Assembly (NCBI RefSeq): GCF_001270265.1
Contig: NZ_LGAP01000001.1
Location: 62,001-126,000, forward strand
From: Ensifer adhaerens
Lineage (GTDB): Bacteria; Pseudomonadota; Alphaproteobacteria; Rhizobiales; Rhizobiaceae
Direction: 5' to 3'
Length of the DNA: 64,000 nt
Positions 45,073-54,790 of this stretch are shown in pieces; within the stretch, counting starts at the first letter, position 1; every line of letters starts with the position of its first letter. Below the pieces are notes generated by a model. The model did no database searches. It worked only from the letters and a program-made list of their open reading frames with translations, and was not told the origin of the DNA. The translations under genes were made by a program, and so were the position numbers.

Positions 45073-45813
45073 TCACTCCGGCAGGCGATAATCGACGATC
45101 TTCTTTTCGCGAACGATGTAAAGCTTGCCGGTCTCGGTCTGGTCCGGACCGACCAGCGGCAGCAACTGGGCTGCGACTTCGGCCGGATGCGGCACGGTCT
45201 CCGGATCTTCGCCGGGCATTGCCTGGGCGCGCATGGCGGTGCGGGTTGCGCCGGGGTCGACGCTGAGGATGCGCAGCGGCAGCCGCTGCGTCTCGCCGGC
45301 CCAGGTGCGGGCGAGCGCTTCGACAGCGGCCTTAGAGGCGGAGTAGGGGCCCCAGAACGGCTTGCACTTGTGGGCGGCGCTCGAGGAGAGAATGAGCGCA
45401 CGTCCGGCGTCGGACTTGATCAGCAACGGCTCGAGCGTGCGGATCAGGCGCCAGGTCGCATTGACGTTGATGTTCATCACCTTCTCGAACACCTTGGCCT
45501 CGACATGGCCGATCGGCGAGATGGTGCCGAGAACGCCGGCATTGGCAACCATGATGTCGAGCTTGCCCCAGCGCTCGTTGATCGCGCCGCCGAGCTTGTC
45601 GATCGCCGCCATGTCGGCGAGATCGAAGGGAACGAGCGTCGCCGAGCCGCCGACCGCCTTGATCGCGTCATCCAATTCTTCGAGGCCGCCGACGGTGCGG
45701 GCGCAGGCGACGACATGGGCGCCAGCCTTGGCGAGTTCGAGAGCGGTGAAATAGCCGATACCGCGCGATGCGCCGGTGACGACGGCGACCCGGTCTTTCA
45801 AATTGATCGTCAT
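45073..45813 (-). CDS. Short-chain dehydrogenase/reductase (SDR)
   Basis: 246-residue classical SDR. The cofactor motif TGASRGIG is at about residues 14-21 and NAG at about 90-92 (VANAGVLG). The catalytic Ser is in ILSSSAA and YxxxK in PYSASKAAV near residue 157-161. The Arg-rich cofactor loop (CARTVGGL) suggests NADP preference, though this is not certain. It starts 12 bases after the purF stop on the same strand, so it is probably transcribed with purF, but a link to purine synthesis is not evident. Confidence 0.88.
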   Translation of the reverse strand: MTINLKDRVAVVTGASRGIGYFTALELAKAGAHVVACARTVGGLEELDDAIKAVGGSATLVPFDLADMAAIDKLGGAINERWGKLDIMVANAGVLGTISPIGHVEAKVFEKVMNINVNATWRLIRTLEPLLIKSDAGRALILSSSAAHKCKPFWGPYSASKAAVEALARTWAGETQRLPLRILSVDPGATRTAMRAQAMPGEDPETVPHPAEVAAQLLPLVGPDQTETGKLYIVREKKIVDYRLPE

Positions 45814-45825
45814 TTTATTGTCTGA

Positions 45826-47316
45826 TTATCCGTTGCTGGCGAGAACCGAGAGTTTGCGGACGTTGCTGGCGCCTTCCTGGTCGAGAAGGCGGGTCGGATA
45901 GTCCCCGGTGAAATAGTGGTCGGTGAACTGCGGCGACTTGGGATCGCGCTTGACGCCGCCGACAGCCTCGTAGAGGCCGTCGATCGACAGGAACTCGAGC
46001 GAGTCCGCGCCGATGAAGCGGCACATGGAAGCGAGGTCGGCATGCTGGTTGGCCAGCAGTTTGTCGCGGTCCGGCGTGTCGATGCCGTAGAAGTCCGGGT
46101 GGAAGATCATCGGGCTGGCGACGCGCACATGCACCTCGCGTGCGCCGGCATCGCGGATCATCTGCACGATCTTGACCGAAGTGGTGCCGCGAACGATCGA
46201 ATCGTCGACGAGCACGACGCGCTTGCCTTCGATCATCGCGCGGTTGGCGGAGTGCTTCAGCTTGACGCCGAAGGCGCGGATCTGCTGCGTCGGCTCGATG
46301 AAGGTCCGGCCGACATAGTGGTTGCGGATAATGCCGTATTCGAAGGGAATGCCGCTCTGCTGCGCATAGCCAAGCGCGGCCGGCGTACCGCCGTCCGGCA
46401 CCGGAACCACCACGTCCGCCTCGACGGGTGACTCCTTGGCGAGATTGATGCCCATGTTCTTGCGCGAGACATAAATGCTGCGACCGCCGACGACCGAATC
46501 CGGACGGGCGAAATAGACGTATTCGAACAGGCACAGCCGCTCAGGCCGCGGAGCCAGCGGCTTGCGCGAGTCGATCGAGATCGAACCGTCGGCCTGGATC
46601 TCGCAGATGATGATTTCGCCATTCTCGACATCGCGCACGAACTTGGCGCCGATGATGTCGAGTGCGCAGGTTTCCGAGCAGAAGATCGGCTTGCCGTCGA
46701 GTTCGCCCATGACGAGTGGCCGGATGCCGTGCGGGTCACGGGCGGCAATCAGCTTGGTGCGCGTCAGCGCCAGCATCGAGTAGCCGCCTTCGACCTGCGC
46801 GATCGCATCGGCGAAGCGGTCAGTGGTCGAGGCATGCTTGGAACGGGCGATAAGGTGAAGGACGACTTCGGTATCGGAGGTCGACTGACAGATGGCGCCA
46901 TCTGAGATGATCTGGCGACGGAGCGTCAGGCCGTTGGTGAAGTTGCCGTTATGGGCAATCGCGATGCCGCCTTCATGCAGTTCGGCAAAGAGCGGCTGGA
47001 CGTTGCGCAGCGCCACTTCGCCTGTCGTCGAGTAGCGCGTGTGGCCGATGGACATGAAGCCCGGGAGCTTCGCGAGGGTAGCGGGGTCGGTGTAGTGGTC
47101 GCCGACGAGGCCCATGCGCTTTTCGGTGCAGAACTGCTTGCCGTCGAAGGTGACGATACCGGCGGCCTCCTGGCCGCGATGCTGGAGCGCATGCAGGCCG
47201 AGCGCCGTCAGCGCCGCTGCATCCGGGTGCCCCAGGATGCCGAACACGCCGCACTCTTCATGCAGGGTGTCGCCATCGATTTCGTCATGGATTTCCGTGG
47301 ATCTCAGATCGGTCAT
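45826..47316 (-). CDS. purF: Amidophosphoribosyltransferase
   Basis: First committed enzyme of purine synthesis: PRPP plus glutamine to phosphoribosylamine. The 496-residue precursor has a propeptide of about 21 residues before Cys22 in HEECGVFGI, which becomes the N-terminal nucleophile of the glutaminase domain. That domain also shows GHTRYSTTG and AHNGNFTN. The PRPP motif is in the C-terminal half (RVVLVDDSIVRGTTS, about 360-374), and conserved Cys residues near the C-terminus of some family members are not obvious here. ATG at 47316 is chosen over the GTG one codon earlier. Confidence 0.96.
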   Translation of the reverse strand: MTDLRSTEIHDEIDGDTLHEECGVFGILGHPDAAALTALGLHALQHRGQEAAGIVTFDGKQFCTEKRMGLVGDHYTDPATLAKLPGFMSIGHTRYSTTGEVALRNVQPLFAELHEGGIAIAHNGNFTNGLTLRRQIISDGAICQSTSDTEVVLHLIARSKHASTTDRFADAIAQVEGGYSMLALTRTKLIAARDPHGIRPLVMGELDGKPIFCSETCALDIIGAKFVRDVENGEIIICEIQADGSISIDSRKPLAPRPERLCLFEYVYFARPDSVVGGRSIYVSRKNMGINLAKESPVEADVVVPVPDGGTPAALGYAQQSGIPFEYGIIRNHYVGRTFIEPTQQIRAFGVKLKHSANRAMIEGKRVVLVDDSIVRGTTSVKIVQMIRDAGAREVHVRVASPMIFHPDFYGIDTPDRDKLLANQHADLASMCRFIGADSLEFLSIDGLYEAVGGVKRDPKSPQFTDHYFTGDYPTRLLDQEGASNVRKLSVLASNG

Positions 47317-47416
47317 CACAGTCGCCTTTGCTCCGTGCCGGTGCGCATATCGTGATCAGGCCCGCCGTCTTCAAGCGATCTTAGCTGAAAACGGACGTCA
47401 GCGTTATTCCCAAAAG

Positions 47417-47443
47417 GACAAAGCCCGCGCAGCGGGCTTTGTC
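47417..47443 (-). terminator. Terminator hairpin after cvpA
   Basis: Perfect 12-bp arms GACAAAGCCCGC and GCGGGCTTTGTC with a 3-nt loop. Read on the minus strand it is followed by CTTTTGGG. It lies between the cvpA stop and the purF start and so can separate the two transcripts. Confidence 0.75.
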
Positions 47444-47460
47444 GGCAGTTTTTCCATGTC

Positions 47461-48084
47461 TCAGCCGCTGGTGGCGGGGGCGTCGTCAACCGGCGCCTGG
47501 TCGGGCGAACCCGACGGTGCCTGTCCGGGCGTGCCGGCCGGGGTCTCGCCTTCGCCTTCGCCGGTCGTGTCCTTGCCGCGCAGGCGGTCGAGGATGGTGG
47601 CGTCGGCTTCCTCGGGCAAAAGCGCGATCAGCTTGTTGCCGAGATTGTCGAGCAGCGGCTTGGATTTCGCCTGTGTCACCCAGCCCGGCTGCTGCTGCGG
47701 AGCGACCAGCCAGTTGAAGAACAGCATGGCGACGACCACAAGCAGGATGCCGCGTGCGGCGCCGAAGAGAAAGCCGAGCGTGCGGTCAAGCGCGCCGATG
47801 CGGCTGTCGATGATGAAATCGGCGACGCGCATGGTGATGAAGGAAATGATGATCAGCGCGACCAGGAAGATCACTGCCGCCGAGCCGATCAGCGCGACCG
47901 TGTCGCTGCTGGTGTACTGCTTGGCATAGGGCAGGAGGTGCGGATAGAGGAAGTAGGCCGCTGCCGCCGCGCCGACCCAGCTGGCAACCGACAGCACCTC
48001 GCGCGAGAAGCCTCGGACCATTGCCAGGATTGCTGAAAACAGCGCGACGCCGAGAACGATACCGTCGAGAATTGTAATGGGCAT
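47461..48084 (-). CDS. cvpA: CvpA family inner-membrane protein
   Basis: 207-residue membrane protein named for colicin V production. Four membrane segments are visible (from ITILDGIVLGVALFSAILAM to ILLVVVAMLFFNWLV) with the family loop GFSREVLSVASWVGA after the first. A Gly/Pro/Thr/Asp-rich tail of about 45 residues at the C-terminus is probably disordered. It is upstream of purF, as in many proteobacteria. The molecular function is not established; envelope stress and biofilm roles are reported for relatives. Confidence 0.9.
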   Translation of the reverse strand: MPITILDGIVLGVALFSAILAMVRGFSREVLSVASWVGAAAAAYFLYPHLLPYAKQYTSSDTVALIGSAAVIFLVALIIISFITMRVADFIIDSRIGALDRTLGFLFGAARGILLVVVAMLFFNWLVAPQQQPGWVTQAKSKPLLDNLGNKLIALLPEEADATILDRLRGKDTTGEGEGETPAGTPGQAPSGSPDQAPVDDAPATSG

Positions 48085-48216
48085 TTTGTCCTTACTCCGA
48101 ACCCGGTTCGTCCGGGTCTCCTCAAGCCTATCCGCCGTCGGCCCTGCCTGATGTTCAGGGCATATTACAGCCTGCTCAGACGGCGCCTCGTGGAGCCGCT
48201 TGCAGCACCCGCACCT

Positions 48217-49620
48217 TCAATCTGCGTCCTCAACCGGCCTCAGGGCGTTTCGCGATCCCGCGATGCGCGCCACCAGATCCGGCAGGCTTTCCAACTCGCT
48301 CCACCGGCCATTGCCGTTTTTCGGCAATTCGGTTGAGGCGGATGGCAGAACAGCCTGCGAGAAACCGAGTTTCTCGGCTTCCTTGAGGCGTTGAGCGGTA
48401 TGCGCAACCGGCCGGATGGCGCCCGACAAGCTGACTTCGCCGAAATAGACGCAATCAGCCGGAAGGGCAAGCCCGGCAAGCGACGAAACCAGTGCGGAAG
48501 CCACAGCCAAGTCGGCGGCAGGCTCGGAAATCCGGTAGCCGCCAGCGATGTTGAGATAGACGTCGTGCTGCCCGAGGCGCACGCCGCAATGGGCTTCAAG
48601 CACCGCGAGGATCATGGAGAGGCGGGCGGAATCCCAGCCGACGATGGCGCGGCGCGGCGTACCGAGCGAGGTTGGCGCCACCAGCGCCTGCACCTCGACT
48701 AGGATCGGTCGCGTTCCCTCCATGCCGGCAAAGACCGCGGCGCCAGGCGATTTCTCATTGCGCTCGCCGAGGAACAGTTCCGATGGGTTGGCGACCTCGC
48801 GCAACCCCCTGTCCGACATCTCGAAAACGCCGATCTCGTCGGTCGGTCCGAAGCGGTTCTTCACGGTTCGCAAGATGCGGTAGTGATGGCCGCGGTCGCC
48901 TTCGAAGTAGAGCACCGCATCGACCATGTGCTCGACGACACGGGGACCGGCGATCTGGCCTTCCTTGGTGACGTGGCCGACGAGCACGACGGCGGTTCCC
49001 GTCTGCTTGGCAAAGCGGATCATCGCCTGCACGCCGGTCCGCACTTGAGTGACCGTACCGGGTGCGGAATCGACGATGTCGCTCCACAGCGTCTGGATCG
49101 AGTCGATGATGACGAGGTCGGGGCGCTTTCCCTCGGCAAGCGTTGCCAGGATGTCCTCGACATTGGTTTCGGCTGCGAGCAGCACGTCGCTGTCGGCAGC
49201 ACCGAGCCGCTGGGCGCGCAGGCGCACCTGGGCCACGGCCTCTTCGCCCGAAACGTAGATGACGCGGTGCTTCTGCCGGGCAAGTGCCGCTGCCGCCTGC
49301 ATCAGCACCGTCGATTTGCCGATGCCGGGGTCGCCGCCGATGAGCAAGGCGGAGCCACGAACGAAGCCGCCTCCGGTGGCGCGGTCGAGCTCGGATATCC
49401 CGGTCTGAATGCGGGGAGCGTCCTCGATTTCACCGGAAAGCGTGGTCAGGGCGACCGGACGCCCCTTCTTCGGCGCGCGGGAGGGACCGCCGCCGATGCC
49501 GGCGGTCGGGTCGTCCTCGATGATCGTGTTCCATTCGCCGCAGCCCTCGCACTTGCCGGCCCAGCGGGTATGAATGGTGCCGCAGTTCTGGCAGACGAAT
49601 TGTGTGCGGGCTTTCGCCAT
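48217..49620 (-). CDS. radA: DNA repair protein RadA (Sms)
   Basis: 467-residue RecA-like branch-migration helicase. The N-terminal C4 zinc finger has Cys10, Cys13, Cys24 and Cys27. Walker A is GGDPGIGKST (about 95-104), the RadA-specific KNRFG motif is in RTVKNRFGPTDEIG (about 253-266), and the C-terminal Lon-protease-like domain (from about 300, LNIAGGYRISEPAADLAVA) lacks the protease Ser-Lys pair. It lies between alr and cvpA on the minus strand with gaps of 157 and 132 bases. Confidence 0.96.
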   Translation of the reverse strand: MAKARTQFVCQNCGTIHTRWAGKCEGCGEWNTIIEDDPTAGIGGGPSRAPKKGRPVALTTLSGEIEDAPRIQTGISELDRATGGGFVRGSALLIGGDPGIGKSTVLMQAAAALARQKHRVIYVSGEEAVAQVRLRAQRLGAADSDVLLAAETNVEDILATLAEGKRPDLVIIDSIQTLWSDIVDSAPGTVTQVRTGVQAMIRFAKQTGTAVVLVGHVTKEGQIAGPRVVEHMVDAVLYFEGDRGHHYRILRTVKNRFGPTDEIGVFEMSDRGLREVANPSELFLGERNEKSPGAAVFAGMEGTRPILVEVQALVAPTSLGTPRRAIVGWDSARLSMILAVLEAHCGVRLGQHDVYLNIAGGYRISEPAADLAVASALVSSLAGLALPADCVYFGEVSLSGAIRPVAHTAQRLKEAEKLGFSQAVLPSASTELPKNGNGRWSELESLPDLVARIAGSRNALRPVEDAD

Positions 49621-49777
49621 CGGATACGACTTTCACAGTGCCGGGACTTCAGCGGGTCGCATCAGGCGACACGGCTGGTGATCGGAGAATCACTTTTGCC
49701 TTCACATAATGCCGTGAAACGCGGAACAAAAGGTGATTTTCGGCAACGGACTGTAAAGTATCGCTTCGATAGCCGCC

Positions 49778-50917
49778 TCAGACGGCGCCGACATAATGGC
49801 GTTCGTAGCGGTGGCCGAGGCTCGTCAGCATCTCATAGCCGATCGTGCCGCCGGCACGCGCCACGTCGTCCACGGCGATATGCCGACCGAAAAGCTCGAT
49901 ATAGTCGCCGGGGCGCACGGCATTTTCCGGGAGGTCGGTGACGTCGAAGAGGCTGAGGTCCATCGTCACCCGGCCGACATGCGGCACCTTCTGGCCATGC
50001 AGAAAGCCGAATGCGCCCGAAGGCGTTGCCTGCCGCAGGGTCACGCCACCGCCCGAGACGGACCGGTGGTAACCGTCGGCATAACCGACGGCGACCGTGG
50101 CAATGCGGCTGTCGCGGTTGAAGCGGGCCGATGCTCCGTAGCTTGCATGACCGCCGGACGCGATGTTGCGCACCTGAATGATGCGAGCTTCGGCCGTCAC
50201 CACCGGCTTCATCGGATTGGCGACGTCATTGACCGCTTCGCCGCCATAAACGGCGATACCCGGACGCGTCAGGTTGAAATGGTAGTCGTTGCCCAGGAAC
50301 ACGCCGCCGGAGTTTGCGAGGCTGGCATCAACGCCTTCGAATGCGGCCGTGGCTTCGCGAAAGCGTCGGAGCTGATAACCATTGAGCGGGTTGCCCGGGT
50401 CGTCGGCGCAGGCGAGGTGGCTCATGATCAGAACAGGCGAAAAGCTGGCCGGCCGCGCCGGGTCGTTGGCGAGAGCGGCGGCTTCCTCGACCGACAGCCC
50501 CAGGCGGTTCATGCCGGTATCGACATGCAGCACGCAAGGATGGTCGCCGCGCTCGGACAGCGCCGCCATGAAAACGGCAAGCTGCTCCTCCGAATTGATC
50601 ACCGGCACCAGATCGTTGTCGAAGAACAGCGCCTCGTTTCCGGGCCACATGCCGGCCAGAATGTAGATCCGGCCCTCGGGCACCAGCGGCCGCAGATCGG
50701 CACCTTCCTCTGCATTGGCGACGAAGAAGTCGCGGGCGCCGGCGGCATAAAGCGCGGGCGCCGCCTCGTCGATGCCGAGGCCGTAAGCATCGGCCTTCAA
50801 GACGGCAGCGGCACGAGCCTTGCCCGAGCGGGCATTCATCGAGCGCCAATTGTCTGCCAATGCGTTGAGGTCGATCGTGAGCCGGTTGGAGGCGGAGAGA
50901 AATTCTGGACTGAGCAT
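49778..50917 (-). CDS. alr: Alanine racemase
   Basis: 379-residue PLP enzyme that makes D-alanine for peptidoglycan. The PLP Lys is residue 41 in AVLKADAYGLG, the second catalytic base Tyr is in ASYGASARF, and substrate motifs HVDTGMNRLG and TMDLSLFDVTD are intact. ATG at 50917 is used; a GTG three codons earlier (50926) is an alternative. It is divergent from the AraC gene with 155 bases between. In the usual rhizobial order dnaB would be the immediate upstream neighbour, and here the araC-azlCD cassette lies between them. Confidence 0.94.
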   Translation of the reverse strand: MLSPEFLSASNRLTIDLNALADNWRSMNARSGKARAAAVLKADAYGLGIDEAAPALYAAGARDFFVANAEEGADLRPLVPEGRIYILAGMWPGNEALFFDNDLVPVINSEEQLAVFMAALSERGDHPCVLHVDTGMNRLGLSVEEAAALANDPARPASFSPVLIMSHLACADDPGNPLNGYQLRRFREATAAFEGVDASLANSGGVFLGNDYHFNLTRPGIAVYGGEAVNDVANPMKPVVTAEARIIQVRNIASGGHASYGASARFNRDSRIATVAVGYADGYHRSVSGGGVTLRQATPSGAFGFLHGQKVPHVGRVTMDLSLFDVTDLPENAVRPGDYIELFGRHIAVDDVARAGGTIGYEMLTSLGHRYERHYVGAV

Positions 50918-51072
50918 GCCTGGCACTCTGCGTGGACGATGAAAAGAGCAATACAGCCAACCACGCTTGCCCGCAAATGCCCTGCTGTCGCATCGCGGCG
51001 TTCGGTTGGACCGGACGGGCGAAGAGCACTTTTGTGCAAGACGCGTGTCGTTGCGGACGCTAGGATCGCGGC

Positions 51073-51930
51073 ATGCACACGATTTCGCAGGAACAGGCCA
51101 TCGATGCCATGCCGCTGGAAGGCGCGGAACGGACCCGATTCTGGCGGGATCCCCGGTTCGATGGCATGGAATGCCTGACAGCCACCTTCATCACGCACGA
51201 ATTTGCGCCGCACGCGCACGACACCTTCAGCATAGGCGCGATCGAAGCAGGCTCGCAGATCAGCAAGATCAGGGGCGAACGGTCGCAAGCAGGCCCCGGC
51301 GACTTCTACCTCATCAATCCCGACGAGATCCACGATGGTCATCCCGGCGGCAGCGGCTATCGCTATCGCATGGTCTATCCGAGCACGGAACTGCTGGTGA
51401 ACATCCTTGAGGATGTCACGGGGCGGCCGTTCAAGGGAACGCCGTCCTTTTCCAGGCGCATGCTGCGTGATCCGGATCTGGCCCAGTCCTTCTATCACGC
51501 ACACAAGGCGCTTGAACACGCGACTGGCGCGCTCGAAGCCGAGGAACGCATGTTCGGTGTGCTTGCCACCATGTTCGAGCGGCACGGCAGCACGATCATC
51601 GTACCGGTCGAAACGAAGGAACAGTCTGCGGTGCAGCGGGCGCGCGATTATCTCACCGAGAACTACACGCAGGACATCGGCCTCGAGGAACTGGCGAGGG
51701 TCGCTGGCCTCAGCCGCGCCCATCTGATCCGGGCCTTCCGGCGGCAGTTTCACATCACGCCGCATGCCTTCCTGACCGACAAGCGCGTGCGGGCGGCAAA
51801 GACGCTGCTGCGGCACGGCTGGTCGGCCGTCGACACGGCCTATCAATGCGGTTTTGCCGACCAGGCGCATTTCAGCCGCCACTTCAAGGCCCGAACCGGC
51901 GTCACGCCCGGTGCCTTCCGCGCCGGTTGA
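51073..51930 (+). CDS. AraC-family regulator, probable activator of azlCD
   Basis: 285-residue regulator with an N-terminal AraC-like cupin (FAPHAHDTFSIGAIEAGSQ, then PGDFYLINPDEIHDGHP, about residues 37-85). The C-terminal double helix-turn-helix spans about 185-283 (IGLEELARVAGLSRAHLIRA, then AVDTAYQCGFADQAHFSRHF). It is 75 bases upstream of azlC on the same strand. AraC regulators of this subtype are commonly found beside AzlCD-like exporters, so that pair is the natural target. The start at 51073 has no strong ribosome site. Confidence 0.9.
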   Translation: MHTISQEQAIDAMPLEGAERTRFWRDPRFDGMECLTATFITHEFAPHAHDTFSIGAIEAGSQISKIRGERSQAGPGDFYLINPDEIHDGHPGGSGYRYRMVYPSTELLVNILEDVTGRPFKGTPSFSRRMLRDPDLAQSFYHAHKALEHATGALEAEERMFGVLATMFERHGSTIIVPVETKEQSAVQRARDYLTENYTQDIGLEELARVAGLSRAHLIRAFRRQFHITPHAFLTDKRVRAAKTLLRHGWSAVDTAYQCGFADQAHFSRHFKARTGVTPGAFRAG

Positions 51931-52005
51931 TCACTTTCGTTCAATACGCCTCGTCCTGGCGCGTTTAGGTGTGCTCCGTTCGTTATCGGTCGGGAGGCAT
52001 GAACT

Positions 52006-52707
52006 TTGAGCGACACGGGATTCATTCCAAACTTTCGAGCCGGGGCCACGGCGATGGCGCCGCTCATCGTGGCGGTCATGCCGATTGGGCTCGTTTTCGG
52101 CGCCGTTGCCGCGGGCAAGGGGCTATCGGGCGCGGAAGTGACCTTGATGAGTGCGCTGGTTTTTGCCGGTGGCTCGCAATTCGTCGCCATGGACATCTGG
52201 ACGCATCCGGCGTCCTGGGCGGCGCTGGCGTTTTCGGCCTTGCTGGTCAATGCCAGGCATGTGTTGATGAGCGCGTCGCTCGGAGCCAAGCTGCAAGGAT
52301 TCTCCGGTCCGGCGAAATACGCCTCGATGCTTTTGCTTGCCGACGAAATATGGGCGATGGCCGAGATGCGTGCGAAAGAGGGCAAGCTGACGCCAGCCTG
52401 GTTCGCAGGCGTCGCCGTGCCCTTCTATTTCGTCTGGGTGACGACGAGCCTTGCCGGCGCCTTGCTGGGCGCTTTCCTTGGAGATCCCAAAGTGACGGGG
52501 CTTGATTTCGCTTTTCCCGCGGTTTTCATCGTGCTGGTGCTCGGTTTCTGGAAAGGCCGCGAGACCGGGGCGGTGCTGGCGGCCAGTGCCGCTGCAGCAG
52601 TGCTGACGCACCAGTTTCTCCCAGGCGTCTGGTACATCGCCGCCGGTGCTGTCGCCGGGGTCGCGGTCGCGCTGTTTGCCAGCCGCAGTCAGGAGGTGCG
52701 CGCATGA
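52006..52707 (+). CDS. azlC: AzlC-type branched-chain amino acid exporter, large subunit
   Basis: 233-residue membrane protein, the larger part of an AzlCD export pair. It begins FIPNFRAGATAMAPLIVAVM and shows the family motif ALVFAGGSQFVAMDIW and the loop NARHVLMSASL. About seven membrane segments are predicted. The initiator is TTG at 52006 with GGAGG eight bases upstream (51993-51997); the nearby ATG at 51999 is in another frame. Its stop overlaps the azlD start (ATGA). Substrates in relatives include leucine analogues; the actual cargo here is unknown. Confidence 0.9.
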   Translation: MSDTGFIPNFRAGATAMAPLIVAVMPIGLVFGAVAAGKGLSGAEVTLMSALVFAGGSQFVAMDIWTHPASWAALAFSALLVNARHVLMSASLGAKLQGFSGPAKYASMLLLADEIWAMAEMRAKEGKLTPAWFAGVAVPFYFVWVTTSLAGALLGAFLGDPKVTGLDFAFPAVFIVLVLGFWKGRETGAVLAASAAAAVLTHQFLPGVWYIAAGAVAGVAVALFASRSQEVRA

Positions 52708-53009
52708 CGGTTGATCCGAACACTCTTCTCGCCATCGTCGCGATGGCAATCGCGACCATTGCCACCCGCATCGGCGGGCTGGTGCTCATTCGGTTTGTGA
52801 CGATCGGAGAGGCGCAGCGGCGAGCCCTGGAGGCGATACCGCCGGCCGTATTGATGGCGGTGATCGCGCCGACGGCGCTGGTCACCGGGCCGGCGGAAAC
52901 GATCGCTGCGGTGGTAACGGCCCTCGTCGCCATGCGGTTGCCTTTGCTCGCCGCAGTCGCGGCCGGCGTTGTGACCGTGGCGATCCTCAGAATGGCGTTG
53001 GGGGCGTAA
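52704..53009 (+). CDS. azlD: AzlD-type exporter, small subunit
   Basis: 101-residue partner of AzlC with about three to four membrane segments. It starts near MTVDPNTLLAIVAMAIATIA and has the family pattern ATRIGGLVLIRF and EAIPPAVLMAVIAP. AGGAGG precedes the ATG, which overlaps the azlC TGA, so translation is coupled. A GC-rich hairpin overlaps its stop codon. It converges with dnaB, 18 bases away. Confidence 0.9.
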   Translation: MTVDPNTLLAIVAMAIATIATRIGGLVLIRFVTIGEAQRRALEAIPPAVLMAVIAPTALVTGPAETIAAVVTALVAMRLPLLAAVAAGVVTVAILRMALGA

Positions 53010-53020
53010 AGACGCCCCCA
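52999..53020. terminator. GC-rich hairpin between azlD and dnaB
   Basis: Arms TGGGGGCGT and ACGCCCCCA with an AAAG loop, overlapping the azlD stop codon and ending eight bases before the dnaB stop. There is no T-run on either side, so it may be a pausing or Rho-assisted site rather than an intrinsic terminator. Confidence 0.4.
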
Positions 53021-53027
53021 GCCGTTC

Positions 53028-54530
53028 TCAGTGTTCTTCGTATTGGGTGAACGACGGGTCGGCCAGATCGGTAAAGCGGGTGAATTCCGACTGGAAGGCG
53101 AGCTTGACCGTGCCGGTCGGTCCGTGACGCTGCTTGGCGATGATCACGTCGGCCGTGCCCTTCACCTGCTCCATCTTCATCTTCCACTCGTCGTACTTCG
53201 GATCGAACTCGTCGCGGGGCTCGAGGTTCTTGACGTAATATTCTTCGCGGAACACGAAGAGCACGACGTCGGCGTCCTGCTCGATCGAGCCCGATTCACG
53301 AAGGTCAGAGAGCTGAGGGCGCTTGTCTTCGCGGCTTTCCACCTGACGGGAGAGCTGCGACAGCGCGATGATCGGCACGTTCAGCTCCTTGCCGAGCGCC
53401 TTCAGACCGGTGGTGATCTGGGTGATTTCCTGCACGCGGTTGTCGCTGGACTTGCCCGAGCCGGTCATGAGCTGGATATAGTCGACGACCAGGCAGTCAA
53501 GACCGCGCTGGCGCTTGAGGCGGCGCGCGCGGGCGGAAAGCTGGGCGATGGAGATGCCACCGGTCTGGTCGATGAATAGCGGCACTTTCTGCATCATCTG
53601 TGAGCAGGCGACCAGCTTTTCGAAGTCAGCTTCGGAGATGTCGCCGCGGCGGATCTTCGAGGAGGAGACTTCGGTCTGCTCGGAAATGATACGCGTGGCG
53701 AGCTGCTCGGACGACATTTCCAGCGAGTAGAAGCCGACGACGCCGCCATTCTTGGCCTTGAACGAACCGTCCGCCTGGACCTCCGGGTCGTAGGCGGCGG
53801 CGATGTTGTAGGCGATGTTGGTGGCAAGCGAGGTCTTGCCCATGCCCGGACGTCCCGCAAGCACGATCAAGTCCGAACGCTGCAAGCCGCCCATGCGGGC
53901 GTCGAGCGACAGGATGCCGGTCGAAATGCCGGACAGGCTGCCGTCGCGTTCGAACGCCGCACCGGCCATGTCGATGGCAAGCGCCACTGCGTCGTTGAAG
54001 GATTGGAAGCCGCCGTCGTAGCGGCCAGTTTCGGCAAGCTCGAACAGGCGTCGTTCCGCATCTTCGATCTGGCCCTGCGGCGGCATGTCGAGCGGTGCGT
54101 CAAAGGCGATGTTGACCATGTCCTCGCCGATGGTGATCAGCGAGCGGCGCAGCGCCAGGTCGTAGATTGCACGGCCGTAGTCTTCCGCATTGATGATCGA
54201 GACGGCGCCGGCCGCAAGGCGCGCAAGATACTGCGCGACCGTCAGGTCGCCGACCTTTTCGTCGGCTTTCAGAAAAGTCTTGATCGTCACAGGGTTGGCG
54301 GTCTTGCCCATGCGGATGATGTCGCCGGCGACCTCGTAGATGCGGCGATGCAGGGGTTCGAACAGGTGGACCGGCTTCAGAAAGTCCGAGACGCGATAGA
54401 ACGCATCGTTGTTGACGAGGATAGCGCCAAGCAGCGCCTGTTCGGCTTCAAGGTTGTTCGGCGCCTCGCGGTAGTGCTGGTCCGACTGGTCCTTGCCGAT
54501 AGGGGCGAGCTTTCGCGCTGCGTCGTTCAT
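53028..54530 (-). CDS. dnaB: Replicative DNA helicase
   Basis: 500-residue hexameric helicase of the replication fork. The N-terminal helical domain begins NNLEAEQALLGAILVNNDAF. Walker A GRPGMGKTS is at about residues 230-238 and Walker B-like LDCLVVDYIQLMTGSG near 345. The ALSQLSRQVESREDKRP loop and Arg-finger region are intact, and no intein is present. It is in the minus-strand series with rplI upstream and alr downstream, but each junction now holds a plus-strand cassette. Confidence 0.97.
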   Translation of the reverse strand: MNDAARKLAPIGKDQSDQHYREAPNNLEAEQALLGAILVNNDAFYRVSDFLKPVHLFEPLHRRIYEVAGDIIRMGKTANPVTIKTFLKADEKVGDLTVAQYLARLAAGAVSIINAEDYGRAIYDLALRRSLITIGEDMVNIAFDAPLDMPPQGQIEDAERRLFELAETGRYDGGFQSFNDAVALAIDMAGAAFERDGSLSGISTGILSLDARMGGLQRSDLIVLAGRPGMGKTSLATNIAYNIAAAYDPEVQADGSFKAKNGGVVGFYSLEMSSEQLATRIISEQTEVSSSKIRRGDISEADFEKLVACSQMMQKVPLFIDQTGGISIAQLSARARRLKRQRGLDCLVVDYIQLMTGSGKSSDNRVQEITQITTGLKALGKELNVPIIALSQLSRQVESREDKRPQLSDLRESGSIEQDADVVLFVFREEYYVKNLEPRDEFDPKYDEWKMKMEQVKGTADVIIAKQRHGPTGTVKLAFQSEFTRFTDLADPSFTQYEEH

Positions 54531-54790
54531 GGTCGTTCGTCTCTACCTCTTCTGGTGTGCACCCGGTTTGATGTCTGCGTCTTTGCGGGTCAAGTGCAGC
54601 AGTGCCACAGTCGTTGGCCATGTGACGCGGCCCATTGCCTTTGCCCGTTGTTCGACTGATCCACAGGCCGGCGCCGCAAAAGCGCAAAAAATAAAATCTG
54701 CATGAAAAACGACATTGACGCTGCGAATCGCTGCGACCCGCGATTGCACCGAATTCTAGCGCCGTTTGCCGTTCCGCTCAAAACGCCGTC

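Noticed and set aside
51969-52505. 178-residue frame starting near the azlC ribosome site
   Set aside because: The ATG at 51999 looked attractive, but its frame lacks the AzlC sequence; the TTG frame at 52006 carries all family motifs.
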